This document shows, one piece after another, positions 1 to 8,576 of a stretch of 64,000 nt of DNA. The stretch's first letter is position 1; every line of letters starts with the position of its first letter. The translations under genes and the position numbers were made by a program. A model generated the notes under the pieces. The model was not told the origin of the DNA. It saw only the letters and a program-made list of their open reading frames with translations, and did no database searches. This stretch comes from RUG12461 sp045657665 (GTDB lineage Bacteria > Bacillota > Clostridia > Lachnospirales > Lachnospiraceae), in the NCBI GenBank assembly GCA_045657665.1, contig JAZOTN010000015.1, positions 28,918 to 92,917 of the forward strand, written 5' to 3'.

Positions 1-442
1 TCTTTTTGGAATAATCCTCTTCGAATTTCAGATCACGGTTGGTAATGATGCCGACCAGCTTCCCGTTTTCCGTGACCGGAACACCTGAGATCCTGAATTT
101 TCCCATCAGGTCGTCTGCATCTTGAAGTGTATGTTCGGGAGAAAGTGAGAAGGGATCGGTGATAACGCCGTTTTCGGATCGTTTCACTTTGTCTACCTCA
201 TCCGCCTGTGCCTCGATGGACATATTCTTGTGAATGATCCCGATACCACCCTGCCGCGCCATGGCGATGGCCATCCGGTGCTCAGTCACCGTATCCATTG
301 AGGCACTCATCATAGGGATCTTCAGCATGATCCTGTTGGTCAGCCGGGTCGTAAGGTCTACCATGTTCGGGGTAACCTCCGAATAGCCTGGAACCAGCAG
401 CACGTCATCAAAGGTAATGCCTTCACCGATGATTTTTTCCAT
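1..442 (-). CDS. guaB: IMP dehydrogenase, N-terminal part (cut by window edge)
   Basis: About 147 codons are visible, starting at ATG 440-442 behind a strong ribosome site (GGAGGGAG, 447-454). The start of the protein carries the IMPDH signature GITFDDVLLVPGYSEV, followed by the TTRLTNRI and MMSASMDTVTEHRMAIAMA segments of the TIM barrel. The last visible part (from about residue 95) is the beginning of the first CBS domain (GVPVTENGKLVGIITNRDL). The family oxidises IMP to XMP with NAD, the committed step to GMP in the cytosol. The catalytic Cys loop lies beyond the edge and cannot be checked. It has its own promoter-like -10 upstream and is separated from hypB by 258 bases. Confidence 0.97.
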   Translation of the reverse strand, partial: MEKIIGEGITFDDVLLVPGYSEVTPNMVDLTTRLTNRIMLKIPMMSASMDTVTEHRMAIAMARQGGIGIIHKNMSIEAQADEVDKVKRSENGVITDPFSLSPEHTLQDADDLMGKFRISGVPVTENGKLVGIITNRDLKFEEDYSKK

Positions 443-497
443 TTTTCTCCCTCCGTATCCTTTCCTTCAACCATACTACGCTTCACATTTTCTTACC

Positions 498-527
498 ATT
501 ATACCCCACTGCACTCTCCGGGGAAAG
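498..527 (-). promoter_or_regulatory. Probable guaB promoter (-10 TATAAT)
   Basis: On the minus strand a perfect TATAAT (498-503, preceded by GGGG) sits about 55 bases before the guaB start. The -35 position (about 521-527) reads only TTTCCC/CTTTCC, so the -10 is the main evidence. Confidence 0.4.
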
Positions 528-566
528 AAAAAAATCAGGAAAATAACAGGAAAAAAATAGGCAAAG

Positions 567-599
567 TAAAACCACCGCTTGGGAGGAACGGTGGTTTTA
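567..599 (-). terminator. Hairpin after hypB
   Basis: TAAAACCACCG (567-577) pairs perfectly with CGGTGGTTTTA (589-599), 11 bp with an 11-base loop. It lies about 100 bases past the hypB stop, and the minus-strand 3' arm ends in TTTTA, so it probably ends hypB transcription before guaB begins. The T-run is short. Confidence 0.45.
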
Positions 600-699
600 G
601 GGAGAGTATTTTATGAAAAAGAATTTATCACTCGCTTTGTGATAATGTTATCTTATAAGCGAATTATGAATTCCCGATTGTAAAAATGTAAACAAACTG

Positions 700-1365
700 T
701 TAATAATTTCGAACTTCCTCAAGAAGCCATTCTTCAAAAGCCTCTATTCCTTCCCCTGTTTTCGCGGAAATCGGGAAAACCTTCGCATCCGGATTTCTCA
801 TTTTGATGTTTTCCTTTGCTTTTTCAAGATCAAAATCAAAAACACTCATGGTATCGATCTTATTGATGATGACGACATTACACACCTGATACATCAGCGG
901 ATACTTCAGCGGCTTGTCATCCCCCTCCGGAACGGAAAGGATGTTCACATTGACTGCGGCACCGGTATCAAATTCCGCCGGACATACCAGATTTCCGACG
1001 TTCTCCAGGATCGCAAGATCCAGCTCATCCGTTTCCAGCCCCATCAGGCCCTGCCTTGTCATAGCCGCCGTCAGATGACACATTCCTCCGGTATGGAGCT
1101 GAATGGAACGAACTCCGGTTTTTTCCGCGATCGTGCGGGCATCCACATCGGAATCAATATCTGCCTCCATGACGCCGATCCGGATCTGATCCTTAAGATC
1201 ATTGATCACACGGGTCAGTGTCGTTGTTTTTCCGCTTCCGGGCGAGCTCATCAGATTCATCAGATAGATCCCCTTCTCCCTGTTTTCCTGGCGCATCAGG
1301 TCTGCTTCACGATTATTGTCCGCAAAGATACTCTCTTTTACTTCAATGATTCTCGGATTTGGCAT
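700..1365 (-). CDS. hypB: Hydrogenase/urease-type nickel insertion GTPase HypB
   Basis: 221 residues, the usual size for HypB without a His-rich N-terminal tail. The P-loop SSPGSGKTTT is at about residue 40. The metal-binding GGMCHL segment and the NVGNLVCPAEFDTG stretch, both typical of HypB, follow, then NKID (G4-like) and SAKTGEG (G5). HypB uses GTP hydrolysis to help deliver Ni to [NiFe]-hydrogenase, usually with HypA. The start is ATG at 1365 after AGAGGAG. It is odd that no hypA, hypC-F or hydrogenase gene is next to it; the neighbours are a HD-GYP sensor and guaB. It may serve a distant hydrogenase locus or another Ni enzyme. Confidence 0.93.
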   Translation of the reverse strand: MPNPRIIEVKESIFADNNREADLMRQENREKGIYLMNLMSSPGSGKTTTLTRVINDLKDQIRIGVMEADIDSDVDARTIAEKTGVRSIQLHTGGMCHLTAAMTRQGLMGLETDELDLAILENVGNLVCPAEFDTGAAVNVNILSVPEGDDKPLKYPLMYQVCNVVIINKIDTMSVFDFDLEKAKENIKMRNPDAKVFPISAKTGEGIEAFEEWLLEEVRNY

Positions 1366-1401
1366 ACTTTCTCTCCTCTTATATTATTAATTCTAATTTT
1401 A

Positions 1402-1429
1402 ATTATATTTTGTTTTAATTTATCCTCAA
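1402..1429 (-). promoter_or_regulatory. Probable hypB promoter
   Basis: TTGAGG (1424-1429) is followed after 16 bases by TATAAT (1402-1407) on the minus strand, about 37 bases before the hypB start. The 21-base segment 1404-1424 differs by one base from 4411-4431 upstream of the HD-GYP gene, so the two leaders share a promoter module. Confidence 0.5.
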
Positions 1430-1433
1430 AACT

Positions 1434-4370
1434 TTACTCGTTATCGAAAACATGCTCCCGGTACAATTCCATAAACACTTCCACAACCTTCGGGTTGAGC
1501 TGCGAACCGGCACATTTTTCGATCTCGCCCACCACGGTCTCCAGCGGCATTTTCTTGCGGTAGGGCCTTGTGGAGTACATCGCATCGAACATATCCGCCA
1601 CTGCGATGATCTGCGCAACTTCCGGGATCTCGTCGCCCGAAATGCCTCTCGGATAACCCTTGCCGTCATACCTTTCATGGTGATAACCCGCACCGTATGC
1701 AAGCTCAGGGTCGATCTCGCTGAAATCGGACAGGATTTCATAGCCTTTTTGCGCATGGCTCTTCATGATCTCATATTCCTCGTCATCCAGTCCTTCCGGC
1801 TTGTTCAGAATCTTATCCGGGATCCCGATCTTCCCGATGTCATGGAGCAAGGCGATGTTATAGAATTCCTCCACCTTCACATCGGAATAGCCCATCTTTT
1901 CCGCGAGCAGTTTTGTGTATTTTGCAACGCGGAAGGAATGACCGTTCGTGTAGGTATCCTTGATATCGATGCATTTTGCGAAGGTTTTGCTGAGCTGGCC
2001 GATCATTTTCCGGTCTTCTTCCTGTTTCTTTTCAAACTTCCGCATTCTACGACGGTAATAAATCGCCACAATGAGGACAACGATCGCTGCAATCACAATC
2101 GCCATGACCACGATAAACCAGGTGCTCTCATAAAACGCCTCTGTTTTGACCAGCGTGATTTGATCCGACTCCTCTTCCGCCCCGGTCAGCGTATTGATGA
2201 CCGCAAAATGGAACGTATAGATACCGCCATCCAGATTGGTGTATACCGCAGGTGTCATGTCTTTTTTGGTCGAATGGAACGGCTCAGTATCGAAGCCTTC
2301 CAGCTGATAGCTGATCTGAGGATTATTAAGCGAAAAGGTGAGCGCATATGCATCGATCGTGACACGCTTTGCCCCCGCAGGGATCGTCACCCGCCCGTTT
2401 TCAACCGGATAGAGCTCATCATCCACCTCCACAAAGGGGATCGCGAGCTTGATCTCATGCATTTCCCCATAATTCTCATTGACATTCACCGAACAAACGC
2501 CCGTGTTTCCGGAAATATAGAGTGTACCGTCATCCTCCATGCAGCTTCTCGAATTTGCCGTGGTGATCGTCGGAAGGCCGTTATCCGTATCATAGAAGGT
2601 ATACTCCATGTTTTCCGGATCCTCAAGAAGCTCATCCGCCTGCACCACGTAGATACCGTTACTGGAAAGGATCCAGATTCCGCCGTTATCATCATAATAA
2701 AGGTCAAAGTTGTTGGAATACGGGAAATTCATGATCCTTGTAATGGTTCCGTCCTTCAGATAACAGATGGAATTGCTGGTGATGATCCAGTTCAGATTTC
2801 TCTCCGGATCCTCACGGATACGAAGGATGACGCCTGACGGAAGACCGTCCTCCTTCCCGATTCTTGTCACGGAATTTCCCTCCACCATATAAATGCCATC
2901 ACCATCACTGCCTAAAAGGAGGTTTTGGCGATCATCCATGGTATACCCGATCGTCAGGATCTCCGTATTGGAAACTCCGTCGGAGGAATCATAGATCTCC
3001 GTCACCTTGCCGTTCTCTATGATGTGAAGCCCTCCGCTCGTTGCCACGGCGATCCGTCCGTCCGGAAGCTCCATCGAGGCGCGGATGCGGTTGGTGTTTG
3101 TTCCGTTTTCCTCATTGTAATACTCAACCGTCCCGTCCTTATGTAAACATACCAGTCCCTTTTCACTGTATGTCGAAAGCCACAGATTCTCCTGGGAATC
3201 CGATTTGATGCAGCGGATCCGGATCCCTTCAAGCTCCCTGGTAAGGTCATCGTTAATGATATTATTGTTCCGGTCCAGAATGTAAAGTCCGCTGTCCGTT
3301 CCGATATATAGGCGTCCCCGATATATGCAGGTGGAATTCACCACAAGGGTCGGAAGACCCGATTCCTGAGAAATATCGATAAACTGATTGTCAGTGATCT
3401 TCATTACACCCTGCCGGGAACTGACAAACCAGAGGTTTTCCTCATAATCCATGATCATGTCGTCGATCGAGCTTGTCATCGGAAGGTTTTCCAGAAGATG
3501 AAACCGGTTGTTACTGTCAAAAAAACCAATCCCGCTATCGCTGCAGAGCCAGACCTGACCGCCTGAGGGATAAATCGCATTGATATTCGTAAGCGGATCC
3601 ACTGACACCTCCCGGAAATCCGTAAATCCCGCATCCATATTTCCGTACGCCACACCGCTCTCATTGTTTCCGACGTAAACATATCCTTCATGCTCCGGAT
3701 CGGGACTGATGGCATTCACAACACCGATGCCGATCTTTTCGCCGCTGATGAACTTAGTCACCCGTTTGTTTTCAATGCTGAAAAATTCTCCGTCCAGGGT
3801 TTCCCCGTAAATAATGCCCCTTGCGTCTCCCCGGAGCTCACAGACGTATTCTCCGTTGAGCTGCGGATCATCCAGGGCATGCAGTTCATTTTCACTGTCC
3901 ACATAGGCGATCCCGGCTGTGGTGGCGATAATGATATCTCCCTCCGCATCCTGCTCGATCGCCCGAATGGAAGAGGATTTCAGCGTATCCTCATCATCAA
4001 AGAATGTAAAACTTCCGTTATCATAACAGGCAACTCCGTTATCATTGGTTCCGATCCAGACACGGTTTCTGTCATCCACAAAAAGACTGACCACGCTGGC
4101 AATCCCGGCAGAAGAATCATATCGGTAAAAATCCGTACCGTCGTAGCGGATCAGTCCCGCATATCCGCCGATCCAGATAAAACCATCATCTGTCTGGACA
4201 ATGGCATTCGCATCGGATGTCGGCAGACCGTTTCCCTTATCGTAAAGTACCGCCTTATAGCCCGCTCCCCCTTCCGAGATCGCATCCGCCCGAAGTGTTT
4301 CCACCGGGGCCGCACACGTCAATGTCAGAAGGGAAGTCAACACCAGCGCCGCTTTTGCAGTTCTTTTCAT
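1434..4370 (-). CDS. Extracytoplasmic beta-propeller sensor with C-terminal HD-GYP domain
   Basis: 978 residues. A signal peptide (about 1-28) is followed by a long array of two-component-regulator propeller blades (about 35-640; recurring forms such as GLPTSDANAIVQTDDGFIWIG and DRNRVWIGTNDNGV), a Y_Y_Y-type beta domain (about 650-735), one membrane segment (about 747-770), a short charged coiled stretch and an HD-GYP domain (about 795-970). The HD motif HDIGKIGIP (about 841) and HHERYDGKGYP (about 895) are intact, so c-di-GMP phosphodiesterase activity is expected. In hybrid two-component sensors such propellers sense extracellular glycans; here the output is an HD-GYP domain instead of a kinase. 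It lies between the wall amidase and hypB and has its own AT-rich leader. The ligand is unknown. Confidence 0.9.
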   Translation of the reverse strand: MKRTAKAALVLTSLLTLTCAAPVETLRADAISEGGAGYKAVLYDKGNGLPTSDANAIVQTDDGFIWIGGYAGLIRYDGTDFYRYDSSAGIASVVSLFVDDRNRVWIGTNDNGVACYDNGSFTFFDDEDTLKSSSIRAIEQDAEGDIIIATTAGIAYVDSENELHALDDPQLNGEYVCELRGDARGIIYGETLDGEFFSIENKRVTKFISGEKIGIGVVNAISPDPEHEGYVYVGNNESGVAYGNMDAGFTDFREVSVDPLTNINAIYPSGGQVWLCSDSGIGFFDSNNRFHLLENLPMTSSIDDMIMDYEENLWFVSSRQGVMKITDNQFIDISQESGLPTLVVNSTCIYRGRLYIGTDSGLYILDRNNNIINDDLTRELEGIRIRCIKSDSQENLWLSTYSEKGLVCLHKDGTVEYYNEENGTNTNRIRASMELPDGRIAVATSGGLHIIENGKVTEIYDSSDGVSNTEILTIGYTMDDRQNLLLGSDGDGIYMVEGNSVTRIGKEDGLPSGVILRIREDPERNLNWIITSNSICYLKDGTITRIMNFPYSNNFDLYYDDNGGIWILSSNGIYVVQADELLEDPENMEYTFYDTDNGLPTITTANSRSCMEDDGTLYISGNTGVCSVNVNENYGEMHEIKLAIPFVEVDDELYPVENGRVTIPAGAKRVTIDAYALTFSLNNPQISYQLEGFDTEPFHSTKKDMTPAVYTNLDGGIYTFHFAVINTLTGAEEESDQITLVKTEAFYESTWFIVVMAIVIAAIVVLIVAIYYRRRMRKFEKKQEEDRKMIGQLSKTFAKCIDIKDTYTNGHSFRVAKYTKLLAEKMGYSDVKVEEFYNIALLHDIGKIGIPDKILNKPEGLDDEEYEIMKSHAQKGYEILSDFSEIDPELAYGAGYHHERYDGKGYPRGISGDEIPEVAQIIAVADMFDAMYSTRPYRKKMPLETVVGEIEKCAGSQLNPKVVEVFMELYREHVFDNE

Positions 4371-4382
4371 GATTTCTCCTTT

Positions 4383-4431
4383 TTAATTCCTGTTTTAACT
4401 ACTGTATAATTATATTCTGTTTTAATTTATC
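4383..4431 (-). promoter_or_regulatory. AT-rich leader/promoter with repeated TGTTTTAA
   Basis: The segment upstream of the HD-GYP gene holds two CTGTTTTAA copies (4389-4398 and 4417-4425, + strand) around a minus-strand TATAAT (4409-4414). Its 17 bases at 4383-4399 are identical to 17994-18010 before hom, and 4411-4431 nearly matches 1404-1424 before hypB. Confidence 0.45.
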
Positions 4432-4439
4432 ACTTACTT

Positions 4440-5558
4440 TTATTGCCCTGAGAAATAAGCATCCACGCCGTTTGCAGCACCGATTGCGATCTTCGTTTGG
4501 TAATCATCCGTCGCCATCAGGGCATCCTCATTCGGATTTGACATATAACCCATTTCCAGGATCGTTACCGGCACCTGACTCCAGTTGATACCGCTCATGC
4601 TATCGGTCTCCCAGACATATTCCTTCTTCGCTCCGGTGGCGGCGACCACGCCGTTTAATACACAGTCGGAAAGGCGTCTGCTCTGGCTGTATACGCCACC
4701 GTTGTATGGATTGGCCGGCGTCTGACAGATCGTCATGACTCCGTTTGCCCCGCTGTTGCTGCTGCCGTTTGCATGGACACGGATAAACGCTCCTGCCCCC
4801 GCGTTGTTGGCAATTGCCGCGCGTTCCGAATTGCTGATGTTTACATCATTGGAATCCCGGCACATGATGACGGTATACCCTCGTGCAGCAAGCTCTGCCT
4901 GAAGTTTTTTTGAGACCATGAGCGTGAGCTGGTATTCCGAAAGTCCCGAGACCACGCCGCTGGTACCGCTTGCAACCCTCGCTTTTGTTTCGGAAGCTCC
5001 GGGTCCGATCGGTTCCGGTGTATTGTCGCCTCTGGACTGGTGTCCTGCATCGATCACAACGATCCGGCCTCCTCCCGAGACAGCCGGGATCGCAGCAGCC
5101 GCCTCTTCCGCTACCGCCTGGTCCTCAGTCAGGTATTCGCTCTTCATGAAACCGCGGATATCATTGTCGTAAATAACCGCCGTCCATTCCCCGTCGCTTT
5201 CGTATGTAGAAATGGTCTCCCCGGGATTTACGGTCTTCAGGATTTCCGATTCCGTACTCTTTCCCGAGCGGATATTGACCTTGTCCGTCGTATACATGGT
5301 GGCTTCCGCGCCTGCATAGGGGTCGGAAACCTCTACCTCCGAGACGGTAATCTCTTCATTCTCTTCGCTTTCTTCCGAAACCGGTTCCAATGCGACCACC
5401 TCCGAGGTCCTTTCTGTTTCCGGTAGTACCTCCACGTTTTCAATGACCGCCTCCAGCACCTCTGTTTCTGCTTCCTCTCCTTTGGAAGAAGTATCTCCGC
5501 AGGCCGTTACACCAAGCACCAGCGCAGCTGCCAAAAGAAACGCCAATGATTTTTTCAT
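4440..5558 (-). CDS. SH3-domain N-acetylmuramoyl-L-alanine amidase, lipoprotein
   Basis: 372 residues. The N-terminus is a lipoprotein signal (LVLGVTAC lipobox, Cys about 20), so the enzyme should be tethered to the outer face of the membrane. A Glu-rich linker leads to a bacterial SH3 domain (about 88-145; NIRSGKSTESEIL, ESDGEWTAV) and an Amidase_3 domain (about 165-368). Expected zinc and catalytic residues are visible: VVIDAGHQ, the Glu-containing GPGASETKA region, RVHANGSSN, and ILEMGYMSNPNEDAL near the end. The family cuts the amide bond between MurNAc and L-Ala in peptidoglycan. It starts 35 bases after tex, behind GAGGAG. CwlD- or AmiC-like roles in wall turnover fit; sporulation use cannot be judged. 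Confidence 0.93.
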   Translation of the reverse strand: MKKSLAFLLAAALVLGVTACGDTSSKGEEAETEVLEAVIENVEVLPETERTSEVVALEPVSEESEENEEITVSEVEVSDPYAGAEATMYTTDKVNIRSGKSTESEILKTVNPGETISTYESDGEWTAVIYDNDIRGFMKSEYLTEDQAVAEEAAAAIPAVSGGGRIVVIDAGHQSRGDNTPEPIGPGASETKARVASGTSGVVSGLSEYQLTLMVSKKLQAELAARGYTVIMCRDSNDVNISNSERAAIANNAGAGAFIRVHANGSSNSGANGVMTICQTPANPYNGGVYSQSRRLSDCVLNGVVAATGAKKEYVWETDSMSGINWSQVPVTILEMGYMSNPNEDALMATDDYQTKIAIGAANGVDAYFSGQ

Positions 5559-5593
5559 TTATTATCTCCTCATTTAATTTTATTAAATTAAAT

Positions 5594-7738
5594 TTATTTT
5601 ATATTTTTCAGGGACAATGAAATTCTTTTCTTTTTTACATCTACGGACAACACCCGTACATCGACCACATCGCCGACGGATACGACGTCCAGAGGATGCT
5701 TCACAAAGCGGTCCGCAAGCTCACTGATATGGCAAAGCCCGTCCTGATGAACGCCGATATCGATAAACGCACCGAAATCAATAACATTCCGGACGGTTCC
5801 TTTGAGGATCATTCCGGGCGTCAGATCATCAAGCTCCAGCACGTCGCTCCTTAAGATCGGCCGCGGCATATCCTCTCTCGGATCCCTTGCGGGCTGCTCC
5901 AGTTCCGAAAGGATGTCCAAAAGAGTAGGTTCCCCGATCCCGAGACTTTCTGCCGTTCCCTTTATATCCGTTACCTTCTTTGAAATCCCATGGCAACCTC
6001 CCCGGACTTCTTCGATTCCGATCCCGAGAGAAGAAAGGAGCTTCCGAACTGCCTCATAGCTTTCCGGATGCACGGCAGTCGCATCCAGCGGCTCTTTTCC
6101 CCCGACGATCCGCATAAAACCCGCGCACTGTTCAAACGCTTTCGGTCCGAGCTTTGCGACTTTTTTCAGTTCCTTCCGGTCCCGGAAGGCTCCGTTCTCC
6201 TCACGGTAGGTGACGATATTCTTCGCGACAGTCTTGCTGATACCGGAAATATAAGACATAAGAGACGCGGATGCCGTATTAAGATCCACGCCAACCCTGT
6301 TCACACAGCTTTCCACCACGCCGGTGAGGACTCCTTCCAGTTTTTTCTGATCGCAGTCATGCTGATACTGCCCGACACCAATGGATTTCGGATCGATCTT
6401 CACAAGCTCCGCAAGAGGATCCTGCAGTCTTCTCGCCATCGACACAGAACTTCTGACTCCGACATCCTCATTCGGAAATTCCTCGGTTCCGAGCTTGCTT
6501 GCCGAGTACACAGATGCGCCCGCTTCATTTACGATCACATACTGCAGAGGACGCTTCCACTCCCTCAGCATCTCAGTGATAATCTGCTCGGATTCCCTGG
6601 ATGCGGTACCATTGCCTAAGGAAATTAATGTTACATTATATTTTTCAACCAGTTGCTTTACGATCTGTTTCGCTTCTTCGACCCGGTTCTTTGGAGCCGT
6701 CGGAAAGATCACGGCATGATCCAGAAGCTTTCCGGTCGCATCCACAACCGCCAGTTTGCAGCCGGTCCGAAATCCCGGATCCCATCCCAGCACCGTGTGT
6801 CCTGAGAGGCAGGGCTGCATCAGAAGCTGCGTCAGGTTCTTCCCGAACACACGGATCGCTCCGTCTTCCGCCTTTTCCGTCAGATCCGAGCGCACTTCAC
6901 GTTCAATGGAAGGCGCCATCAGTCGTTTATAGGCGTCCGTGATCATCCTTTTTAGAAAGGCGCTTAGTTCCTCATTATTCGTATGTATAATCGAATTGTT
7001 AAGATATGATATAATTTTTTCTTCAGGTGCCTCGACCTTCACTGTCAGGATCTTTTCCTTTTCGCCGCGGTTCAGCGCCAGAATGCGGTGCCCCTGCACC
7101 TTCCTTAGAGGTTCTGAAAACTCATAATACATCTCATAGACGGACTCCGTGTCTTTTTCCTTTGCCTCTGAAACGATCCTTCCCTCCCGAAAAGTCATCT
7201 CTCGGATCCTCTTTCGGTAATCCGCGTTTTCGGAAATCTGCTCTGCCAGAATATCCGATGCGCCTTCCAACGCCTCTGTTTTGTCCATAACGCCCTTCTC
7301 CGGGTCAATATAACGCTCTGCTTCCTCCGAAAGGCTCCCGGAAAGGTGCTGGAGAAACAATACCGTCGCAAGCCCCTCCAGGCCCTTCTCCTTTGCGATC
7401 GTTGCTCTGGTGCGTTTTTTCGGTTTATAGGGAAGATAGAGATCCTCCACCTCCGAAAGGGTTTCCGCTGCCTCTATGGCTGCTTCAAGCTCCGGAGTAA
7501 GCTTCTCCTGTTCACGGATGGATGCCGTCACGGTTTCCTTCCGCTCGGAAAGGTTCCGAAGATAGGTCAGGCGCTCAAAAAGAGCCCTCAAAACCTCGTC
7601 TGAGAGCCCTCCTGTCATTTCTTTACGATATCTGGCGATAAACGGGATCGCAAAGCCTTCATCGATCAGATTTACCGCCGCTTCCGCCTGCTTTTCCCGG
7701 ATCGAAAGATCGGCCGCAAGCTTTTTTATCAAATCCAT
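5594..7738 (-). CDS. tex: Tex family S1 RNA-binding transcription accessory protein
   Basis: 714 residues, the normal Tex length. The order is an N-terminal helical region (about 1-190, QAEAAVNLIDEGFAIPFIARYRKEMTGG as the family hallmark, split here by the length rule), a YqgF-like RNase H fold (about 315-440, LGWDPGFRTGCKLAVVD), helix-hairpin-helix elements (about 490-560, NTASASLMSYISGIS) and a C-terminal S1 domain (about 638-710, GTVRNVIDFGAFIDIG). Tex proteins bind nucleic acid and act with RNA polymerase and RNA decay. It begins one base after the sortase stop, with GAGGAG inside the sortase 3' end, so it is translated from the sortase mRNA. Confidence 0.96.
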   Translation of the reverse strand: MDLIKKLAADLSIREKQAEAAVNLIDEGFAIPFIARYRKEMTGGLSDEVLRALFERLTYLRNLSERKETVTASIREQEKLTPELEAAIEAAETLSEVEDLYLPYKPKKRTRATIAKEKGLEGLATVLFLQHLSGSLSEEAERYIDPEKGVMDKTEALEGASDILAEQISENADYRKRIREMTFREGRIVSEAKEKDTESVYEMYYEFSEPLRKVQGHRILALNRGEKEKILTVKVEAPEEKIISYLNNSIIHTNNEELSAFLKRMITDAYKRLMAPSIEREVRSDLTEKAEDGAIRVFGKNLTQLLMQPCLSGHTVLGWDPGFRTGCKLAVVDATGKLLDHAVIFPTAPKNRVEEAKQIVKQLVEKYNVTLISLGNGTASRESEQIITEMLREWKRPLQYVIVNEAGASVYSASKLGTEEFPNEDVGVRSSVSMARRLQDPLAELVKIDPKSIGVGQYQHDCDQKKLEGVLTGVVESCVNRVGVDLNTASASLMSYISGISKTVAKNIVTYREENGAFRDRKELKKVAKLGPKAFEQCAGFMRIVGGKEPLDATAVHPESYEAVRKLLSSLGIGIEEVRGGCHGISKKVTDIKGTAESLGIGEPTLLDILSELEQPARDPREDMPRPILRSDVLELDDLTPGMILKGTVRNVIDFGAFIDIGVHQDGLCHISELADRFVKHPLDVVSVGDVVDVRVLSVDVKKKRISLSLKNIK

Positions 7739-7739
7739 T

Positions 7740-8576
7740 TCAGTTCCGGTACTCCTCTGTTCTCACACCGCATACGATCATGCGGCTTTCATCGCTGTCT
7801 GTGCAGGTGGAAAGCGTCACCACGTGATCTGACGGCGTCACATCAACCTCCGGATCAATATAGGAATTCCGGATCAGCCAGTCAATGAGACCGGCGTACT
7901 GTCCCGGCTCCTTTCCATAGACGTAATATACGGGATCCGAAGCGGAGACCTCCTCACATGCAAAAATCCGATACCGGTATACGGCATCCGGAGTATAAAT
8001 GTCAAAGTACGAATGATCCTTATAGTACGCAGGATCCGAAGCATAATACTTCAGCTTTCCGAACATGGACAGATCCCGCATATTATGGCCATAAAGCAGC
8101 GTATGAGGATCGGAAAAATCAGGAGTGGATTCCCCGTCCAGAAAAATGGATCCGGCTTTTGACTCCTCGCCGTTATAGGAACGGTAAAGATAGGTCTCGT
8201 TATTACCCGAATACAGAACCGGGTAACTGATCTCACCGTCTTCAAACGCGATCCAGCCTTTCACATCCGGATATTCCGCCGATAGCGAAGCAAGATCTGT
8301 TTCCAGCGCCGGTACCCATCCGGGTGCTTCTTCCGTTTCAGGATCTGTTTCCTTATCTCCGGCTTCCTTCGGTTTCTCCGTATCCACTGCCGTCACAAAG
8401 CTTTCCCTCGCCTGCTCATACAGTTTATCGGATTTCCGGTATTCATGCAACACCAAAAAAAGAAGAACGGCAGCAACAACAAGAAGCGCAATCCCGGCAA
8501 ACAGGAAGATTCTTCCTTTCACAGGGTTTTTGCGCCTCTCAAGCCTTTGCCATTCTCTTCTTCCGTTCTTCTTCAT
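7740..8576 (-). CDS. srtB: Class B sortase
   Basis: 278 residues. A charged N-terminus and one membrane anchor (about 24-45) are followed by an extracellular sortase domain. The catalytic His is in LLYGHNMRD (about 162), the Cys in VTLSTCTDSD (about 257) and the Arg in SRMIVCGVR. LLYGHNM and TLSTC are typical of class B. Sortases cut a sorting motif and attach the protein to peptidoglycan or build pili. The ATG overlaps the stop of the upstream surface protein by four bases (8573-8576), and that protein ends in a PKTGD sorting signal, so it is the obvious substrate. Clostridial class B enzymes are known to use PxTG-type motifs rather than NPQTN. Confidence 0.94.
   Translation of the reverse strand: MKKNGRREWQRLERRKNPVKGRIFLFAGIALLVVAAVLLFLVLHEYRKSDKLYEQARESFVTAVDTEKPKEAGDKETDPETEEAPGWVPALETDLASLSAEYPDVKGWIAFEDGEISYPVLYSGNNETYLYRSYNGEESKAGSIFLDGESTPDFSDPHTLLYGHNMRDLSMFGKLKYYASDPAYYKDHSYFDIYTPDAVYRYRIFACEEVSASDPVYYVYGKEPGQYAGLIDWLIRNSYIDPEVDVTPSDHVVTLSTCTDSDESRMIVCGVRTEEYRN

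Noticed and set aside
1452..2837. Long plus-strand open frame opposite the HD-GYP gene
   Set aside because: Antisense to a well-supported gene, no ribosome site, no family features. Similar long antisense frames at 17805-19019 and 35969-37036 were set aside for the same reason.
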